From assembly GCA_016946835.1 (NCBI GenBank), contig JACVTC010000200.1, positions 124,001 through 188,000 of the forward strand: DNA of 64,000 bases, given 5' to 3'. The notes under the pieces were generated by a model. It did not search any database, had not been told where the DNA came from, and saw only the letters and a program-made list of their open reading frames with translations. The position numbers and the translations under genes are program-made. Source of the DNA: Neocallimastix lanati (nom. inval.). Taxonomy: Eukaryota; Neocallimastigomycota; Neocallimastigomycetes; Neocallimastigales; Neocallimastigaceae. This document shows, piece by piece, positions 57,981 through 64,000 of this stretch (the first letter of the stretch is position 1; the number at the start of each line of letters is the position of its first letter).

Positions 57981-59524
57981 GAAATTACAACTAATTGAAT
58001 ATATATATATTAAAAACAAAATAAAAAAATTTTTATTTTATTTTTGTTTTTATTTTTAGTACTTCATATATATTTTGATGATAATAGATAAATCATTATA
58101 ATATTTTTAAATAATTTATCTACTACTGTTATATAGCAATTTATCGTTTCGATAATCAACACCTTTCAATCTCTAAACAAGCCTATTAATATTTCCTAAA
58201 ATAAAATTGTATTTGATGTCTTTGTTAAGTGATCTCTTCTAGTTATAATCTATTGAGAATGATATATTAATACCATTCTCATCTCAAATTAAGTAGAAAC
58301 TAAATAGTTAAATGGTTAAATGGTTAAATGATTAAATAGGTAAATGAATAACTTGTAATTTTTAACTAAAATTTCTTTTTTCTTTTTATAAATTATAAAT
58401 TTTTATGTTAATTTCTAAATCTCTAAATAATTCATAATTTATAATTATTTTTATTTCTTCTAGTAATTTTTTTTTTTTTTTTTTTTTTTTTGTTCGTTTT
58501 AAATTTCAACATTTAAAAAAAATATATATATATATATATATTTTGTTCATATTTTAATATTTAATGCAATATTTTTTTTTATCGTTAATATTGATATTTT
58601 AATGATTATATTTTATATTATTTATGTACTCAGTTTTATACCATATTATTTAAATAATCAGTTTTTAATTACATTGCAAAGAAAATTTATGAAATAAATT
58701 AATTAAATATTTGTATTAATAAAAATAATATTAACTTTAATATTTATAAAAAATTTATATTTTATATTTATTTTCTTAAAAATTATAACTTAATATTTTA
58801 TATTTATTTTCTTAAAGATTATTATTTTATATTTTTATGTGTATGATAAATATATTATAATTTTAATATTAATAATTTATAATTATACATTTTTAATTTA
58901 TAATTTTTATATTATATTATTTTAATAATAAATTCATCTCATTAATTTTTATTTTAAAATAATTTATTATTAATTAAATATATATATATGTATTTCAAAA
59001 TAACATCACTTATTTAATGACTTTTGATTTTCATTTTTTATTTTATTATATTTTACTTTTAAATATTAAAAATGAATTAAATTAAATAAAATATTTTGAT
59101 ACAAAAGTAATTAATCTTATACGATAATTCATAAATCAAGATTTGAATATTTTATGTCTTTATAATTAATTTTTTTTTTAATTAGTACTTTTTATTTACA
59201 TTTTTTTATTTTATTTAATATTTTGTAATAAAAAATAATATATTCATAAATACTATTTATTAAAAAAAATTCTTTTCTTTGTATTTTTTTAAAACTAATT
59301 TCTACAAAAAGGTATAGATATGAGTATATATACTTTTTTTTCGTTTTTGAAAATATAGAAAAATCCTAAACAAGAAAGGTTTTTACTACTAATTTAAATA
59401 TGAATCCACTTCATTATAATTTTCATCTTATATATTATAGATTACTTTCATTTAATCTAACCCATCAAATTAAAATCTAATCTTTTAAATAAATATCATA
59501 TTTCAATTAAAATTTCATAAAAAA
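57981..59524. other. AT-rich region, no gene recognised
   Basis: Contains an 8-bp repeat (TTAAATGG-like, 58305-58345), a T23 tract near 58470, a TA dinucleotide run (58522-58541) and otherwise featureless AT-rich sequence. Confidence 0.55.
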
Positions 59525-60011
59525 TGATAAGAATGTACTAAATAATGCATTCTTAATTAAATCTACGATTTATTTCTAATACATTATGTGTACATTATTA
59601 TTTTTGTACTTTAATAAATTTTTAAATCCAAAGATCAAAAATTAAATCAAAAATTATATTAAACTTTATATTTTTATATTAAATCTTATATTAATAGTAA
59701 TATTTTTATATATTTAAAACTAATATTAGCAATATTAATAATAAATCTTATTTTTTTATATTTTTATATTAATAATGAAAATTTGTATTAATAATATTTT
59801 TTATATATTGATAATTAAAAATTTATATATTATATTTTAACTTTTATTATAAAATTTTATATCGAAATGTTTTATTTTATATTGAAAAATATTTTATTTT
59901 ATTAAAAACCTTTATATTAGAATAGTATTTTTATTTTTATTTTTATTTTAACAGATTGTAATAAAAAATATAGCCAATTAAATAAATTCTTATTAGTAAT
60001 ATTTTAGATAG

Positions 60012-60073
<62 letters not shown>

Positions 60074-60385
60074 TTTTATTAATATTATAAATGTATTTTA
60101 TTTATATTGTTATAATTAAATTTTATATAATTGATTATAAAACTCAATTTAAATTTAATAGTTTTTATAAAAAAAAAAAATAAATAAAGTGTAATTTAGT
60201 GGCAAGAACAACTTTTATGCCTTGAAAAAAAAGTATAAATAGTTGTAAATTTTGCTACTAATTTTTAAATATCATCAAACCAATTAATAAAATAAATGAA
60301 TAAAATCAAATAAATTTATAAATAAAAATAATAAATAAATAAATAAAATTTGTGTTTCTTACTTTATATTTATTTAATTCTCTAA
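59525..60385 (-). repeat. LTR of family R2 (copy 2), cut by element C
   Basis: Reverse-complement match to 14599-15184 plus 21338-21507, without E2, with a 55-A tract at 60017-60071. Its outer end (the complement of TGTTAAGG...) is missing here because element C is inserted at 60386 after TCTAA. Confidence 0.78.
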
Positions 60386-60868
60386 TGTAAAATATTTAAT
60401 AATTTGAATACGTATTTAAATGTAATGTAATGTAAATTATTGTGGATAAAAATGTTTTCCAAATTTTTAATATAAATTTAAATGTATTCCAAATTATTAA
60501 TTTAATTAATTTTCTCAAAAATGTATGACTAAATTATTTGGAGAATTTACATCATTATTACTCACTTTGAATCATGAAACTTTGTAAATTAAAAATAATT
60601 AGTCATGAAACTTGTAAATTAAAAATAATTAGTCATAAATTAGTTAAATTAAAATAATCAAAGAAAAATTGCCTTTTCCGTTTGTTTACAAAAACTTGCC
60701 GTTTTGTTTATTTATTTTTAGAAATATTAGATAGTTTTAAATAGTTTTTATATTAAAATAACTCATAAAAATTCATGTAATTTATTATTAAATGTAATTA
60801 CAAATATATAATAATATTTTAGTTAGTTTATTACAATCTATTCAATTTAAATTTTAATTTTCAAAAAG

Positions 60869-60913
60869 TATAAAAAGAGTTAATTTTCAACTATTGAACG
60901 ATAGTTGGAAAAT
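60869..60913 (+). promoter_or_regulatory. Element C promoter and self-primer
   Basis: TATAAAAAG, then 34 nt from its first base AGTTGGAAAAT (60903-60913), which is exactly complementary to the 11 nt after the LTR (61328-61338). A short hairpin AACTAT/ATAGTT overlaps the start. Confidence 0.72.
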
Positions 60914-61078
60914 AGTATAGAAAATAGTATAGAAAATAGTATAGTTTAGAATAGTATAGTTTAGTATAGATAATATAGATAGTATAAATTTTGTATTTTA
61001 TTAATTAGTATTATAACTATTATTAGAATAGTTATTTTTTTATAAAACAAATTTTATTTTAAATTTTATTTTGAAAAT

Positions 61079-61129
61079 CTTAACTGCTAGTAGGCTTTCC
61101 GGTAAAGGACCCTACGGTACCCAGTTAAG
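61079..61129 (+). other. Three-tier GC-rich hairpin near the end of the C LTR
   Basis: CTTAACTG (61079-61086) / CAGTTAAG (61122-61129) encloses GTAGG/CCTAC and CTTT/AAAG around CCGGT. Less AT-biased than its surroundings. Confidence 0.7.
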
Positions 61130-61327
61130 TGATTGTTGATTTTAGAATAGTTAAATTCAACAAATAAGAAATATTAATAAAAGGATTTTTTTATAAAACA
61201 AAAAATTAAATTAGTTTTTTAGTTTTAGTGTTTTAGTTAATAATTAATTATAGTGTTGATATAATAAAATAGTGTAAAACAAATTATAGTCTGTCCTCGC
61301 CGACCTAAGCTATTATTTTATTTTACA

Positions 61328-61338
61328 ATTTTCCAACT
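61328..61338 (+). promoter_or_regulatory. Element C self-primer binding site
   Basis: ATTTTCCAACT, directly after the LTR. It has no TGG and is complementary over 11 nt to 60903-60913. Confidence 0.78.
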
Positions 61339-61480
61339 CGTTAGATTAGTATAGTTTACCTTTGTGTAGGATAGACTAGTAATAGTATAAAAATTTTTTT
61401 TTTTTTGAAATAATAATTAAAAAGTGGATTTAGTAATACTTTATAGTTTAATTTATAGTTTAATAAATAATAATAATAAG

Positions 61481-62992
61481 ATGAATTACATAAATATCAA
61501 CAATCAACATCCAGGAGCTAGGGGAGACTTTGACGCAGCCTCTGAAGCCAGCTCCATGGAAATAGAAAATGAGGTTGGTAATAACGTCAATACCAGGGCA
61601 CGCCTCATTCCGAAACCAAAAGCATTCTCCGGAAGAAGAAACGAACTACCAGCCTTCCTTGGTCAAATCAACCGATATTTTAAGTACAATTTAGACGAAG
61701 AAGCTGCTGCTGATGACGAATTCAAGATTGATATTATAAGTAGTTATTTGGAGGGAAACGCTGCTGAATGGTTTGCTGATCTAGTTAAAGAAGAAAGTCC
61801 ACTATTGGAAAATTACGAGAATTTTATTGACGCTTTGCAACAACGTTACAAATCCTGTGCGAGTTCAGATGTCGCGAACAGTCGACTTACCAAGATACGT
61901 AGCCAACAATTTAGAACAATAGCCGAATACTGCAATCAGTTCGAGAAAATAGCCAGAGATTCATCATTTAATGACGAAGCTAAAATCCATTTTTTCATTG
62001 AGGGTTTACCAACAAGAGAAAAAGAAAGAACCAAACTAATTTATCCTAGAATTAGAAGAATTAATGAACTAATTAATGTTGTAGCTGCTAATGCTGAAGA
62101 AGATCGTCGTGTTAACGGAAATGACCCAATGGATATAGATCAAAGAAGAATTAGACCTTTTCGTAGGGATTTAGGATCAAGTCGTTACCAAAATAATTAC
62201 CGAAGTAGCCAAAATTACAGGGATTCTTCACCAAAGAGGTCAAACAAACCGAAGAAGTGTTTTATATGTAAGAGCACAAGCCACTTAAAGGAAAACTGTC
62301 CCAAGCAACAGGACAAAATTAGAAGAAGAGAAAAGATCTTACAGATTAAATGGAGCGAGAAAAGTTTAGCTCACACTTACAATGTTGTTTTTAAGTACAA
62401 AAATGGTTTTATTATGTCCGCAATTCTAGATACTGGTTCAGATCTTAATATTATGGATAGAGCTACCGCCGATAAATACCAGATCCCAGTACAACGAATC
62501 CGCCATGAGAAAAACGTTATCGGATTTAACGGAAATGGAACAATTCGTTATGAAACCATTCCATTAACTATGGTCATGGGTCAACATATCGAAACCATTC
62601 AATTTTACATTTATAGTTTACCAAAAGGAATTTCGGTTATTTTAGGAAATCCATGGTTGAAGAAGCATTGCCCAACAATTGAATTTGATAAAGGTAATAT
62701 CAGATTCAGTTCCCAATACTGCAAGAGAAATTGTTGTGCCACCGCTGAAGATATTATGAGAAGAACAACTGAAGAAAAGAAGAAAAAAGATGAAATCCGC
62801 CGAAGTAAGATACAATTAGCTAGAGAAATTATTAATAATTATAATAATGTATTAGATAGTTTAGATAATAATGATGTTAAAAAATTAGTCGATAATAAAA
62901 ATAAATTATGTAGTAAAAAATCACGTAATATAAAGGCTATTATGAAAAAAGCCTTAGTTAAAAAAAAAAATGTATTAAAAGAAAACAATTAA
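61481..62992 (+). CDS. gag: Element C Gag-protease
   Basis: ATG at 61481 is the first ATG after the predicted transcript start; the upstream extension of the frame has only GTG and a hydrophobic sequence. Gag residues about 45-200 contain [31 protein letters not shown] and [15 protein letters not shown], typical of Ty3/sushi capsid. Zinc knuckle [14 protein letters not shown] near residue 256 binds genomic RNA. Protease is in the same frame: [14 protein letters not shown] at about residues 318-331, flap-like [12 protein letters not shown], and [14 protein letters not shown] Lys-rich tail runs to TAA 62990-62992. RT is in the -1 frame immediately beyond. The fusion of protease to Gag differs from A and B, where the shift lies before protease. 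No defect seen. Confidence 0.9.
   Translation: MNYININNQHPGARGDFDAASEASSMEIENEVGNNVNTRARLIPKPKAFSGRRNELPAFLGQINRYFKYNLDEEAAADDEFKIDIISSYLEGNAAEWFADLVKEESPLLENYENFIDALQQRYKSCASSDVANSRLTKIRSQQFRTIAEYCNQFEKIARDSSFNDEAKIHFFIEGLPTREKERTKLIYPRIRRINELINVVAANAEEDRRVNGNDPMDIDQRRIRPFRRDLGSSRYQNNYRSSQNYRDSSPKRSNKPKKCFICKSTSHLKENCPKQQDKIRRREKILQIKWSEKSLAHTYNVVFKYKNGFIMSAILDTGSDLNIMDRATADKYQIPVQRIRHEKNVIGFNGNGTIRYETIPLTMVMGQHIETIQFYIYSLPKGISVILGNPWLKKHCPTIEFDKGNIRFSSQYCKRNCCATAEDIMRRTTEEKKKKDEIRRSKIQLAREIINNYNNVLDSLDNNDVKKLVDNKNKLCSKKSRNIKAIMKKALVKKKNVLKENN
62959..62992 (+). promoter_or_regulatory. Element C -1 frameshift window (A-run)
   Basis: Gag-protease frame GTT AAA AAA AAA AAT GTA; the pol frame is closed by TAA at 62959-62961 and open from 62962. 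Slipping -1 on A AAA AAA joins them within a 31-nt overlap. No strong downstream hairpin was seen. Confidence 0.72.
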
Positions 62993-64000
62993 ATAAAGGA
63001 AAATTCGAAAATTATGCTTTCTGTTATGTTTTAAAAAATGAAAATAAAGATAAAAGTGTTATTAAATGTGATTATAATAATGAAAGTGTTAAAGAAAATA
63101 AAAGTTTGGAAAGAATACCAAAACAATATGAGAAATTTAAAAATGTGTTTGATGAACAAGAGTGTAACGAATTACCACCACATCGTCCATACGACTGTAA
63201 AATTAGATTAAAGGATGATGTAGACTTATTTTATGGACCATTATATCCATTAACGGAAGAAGAACGTGAAGCTTTAAAAGAATATATCAAAGAAAATTTA
63301 GAAAAAGGCTTCATTAGACCTTCAACATCTCCTGCTGGTGCTCCAATTTTATTCGTTAGAAAAAAGGATGGAAGTTTAAGACTTTGTGTCGATTATCGAA
63401 GACTTAATGAAAATACTATAAGGGACTCCTATCCACTCCCTTTAATCACCGAGCTTTTTGACAGATTGAGAGAAGCTAAGTATTTTACTAAGTTAGATTT
63501 AAAATCAGCTTATAACCTGGTAAGAATACGTGAAGGTGATGAATATAAAACAGCATTTCGAACAAGATATGGTCATTTCGAATATCTTGTTATGCCATTT
63601 GGTTTGAAGAATGCTCCAGCAACTTTCCAACACTTTATTAATGACGTTTTAGGAGAATACTTAGATGAATTTGCTTTTGCCTATATCGATGATATACTTA
63701 TTTATTCTGAGACATTAGAAGAACACCGTACACATGTTAAGAAAATACTTAAGAAATTACAAGAAAGTGGTCTTTATGCAAAATTAAGTAAATGTGAATT
63801 TGAAGTTCAAAAAACAACTTTTTTAGGACATATTATTTCGGATAAAGGAATTTCTATGGATCCAGACAAAGTTAAATCGATTTTAGAATGGCCAGTACCA
63901 ACTACCGTGAAGGAAGTACAATCTTTCGTAGGCTTATGTAATTATTACAGAAGATTCATCCCAAACTTTGCTAAAATTGCTAAGCCGTTACACAACTTAA
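62962..64000 (+). CDS. pol: Element C pol: reverse transcriptase (partial)
   Basis: Open in frame 1 to the window end; 3' part outside. After a Lys/Asn-rich joint come [20 protein letters not shown], the RT fingers [16 protein letters not shown] and [18 protein letters not shown], the catalytic motifs [13 protein letters not shown] and YIDDILIYS, the conserved [15 protein letters not shown], and the thumb [32 protein letters not shown]. All RT catalytic Asp residues are present and no stop occurs in 346 codons. It is close in pattern to element A (SAYNL.RI), agreeing with both being self-primed. It should continue into RNase H and integrase. Confidence 0.92.

Larger units (their letters stand above)
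60386..61327 (+). repeat. Element C 5' LTR
   Basis: Left end set by the interrupted R2 copy. Right end set by terminal inverted repeats TGTAAAATA...TATTTTACA and by the self-primer site that follows. 942 bp. TATAAAAAG at 60869-60877; predicted transcript start AGTTGG at 60903. A strong hairpin lies at 61079-61129. The partner LTR is outside the window. Confidence 0.75.

Noticed and set aside
1-64000. Organellar DNA because of very high AT content
   Set aside because: Pol III-type tRNA-Ser with eukaryotic boxes, LTR retrotransposons, a SINE and a splice-flanked exon indicate nuclear DNA.

Overview
The window comes from an extremely AT-rich nuclear genome. It is filled almost entirely by nested LTR retrotransposons, solo LTRs, minisatellites and homopolymer tracts. 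The only ordinary cellular genes I can support are two identical tRNA-Ser(GCU) genes. Long poly-A/T runs, asparagine-rich polyprotein linkers, Ty1/copia plus several Ty3/gypsy lineages, and a tRNA-derived SINE fit an AT-rich fungus, with anaerobic gut fungi (Neocallimastigomycota) as my best guess. This is inference; no host marker gene confirms it. The standard genetic code fits the long ORFs.

Layout. 1-8512: minus-strand Ty3/gypsy element A (gag, -1 frameshift site, protease-RT-RNase H, 5' LTR). Its pol is split by a recent non-autonomous copia-type insertion, E1 (1787-5983), which carries decayed host gene pieces including a BAR-like fragment. 9619-9700: tRNA-Ser, followed by a solo LTR of the A family in opposite orientation. 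12063-22351: a pile of solo Ty3-type LTRs (families L3, R1, R2) with copia element E2 inserted in one of them. 23138-30039: copia E3, inserted in a 14-bp minisatellite. 31083-44557: Ty3/gypsy element B (minus). Its 3' LTR holds a full-length SINE and its 5' LTR is split by copia-type element E4, which carries host gene fragments instead of gag-pol. 44562-45443: solo R1 LTR just upstream of the second tRNA-Ser. 46500-47660: a decayed Ty3 gag-protease. 48159-54189: copia E5 (minus), nearly intact, inserted in a 16-bp minisatellite. 56183-57980: a decayed copia E6. 60386-64000: Ty3/gypsy element C (plus), apparently intact and running off the window end.

The most interesting content is RNA-level. 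(1) All six copia-type elements carry, directly after the 5' LTR or at the equivalent site, a primer-binding site complementary to the 5' half of tRNA-Lys(CUU), so they look like half-tRNA-primed 'hemivirus' elements. It is followed by a hairpin whose two arms co-vary between elements. (2) Their leaders contain arrays of short hairpins (TCAACT/AGTTGA, TCAGCT/AGCTGA, TCAACC/GGTTGA) that co-vary, and non-autonomous E1 shares this leader with autonomous E5. (3) Each of the five complete copia elements has a hairpin ending next to its polypurine tract, again with unrelated stem sequences. (4) Elements A and C have no tRNA primer site. The bases directly after the LTR are complementary to a stretch 34-40 nt downstream of a TATA box within the LTR, which is Tf1/sushi-style self-priming. 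(5) A and B have textbook -1 frameshift signals at the gag stop, and C has a slippery A-run between protease and RT.

All comparisons were made by eye. Repeat boundaries are given only where two copies or target-site duplications (TSDs) define them.
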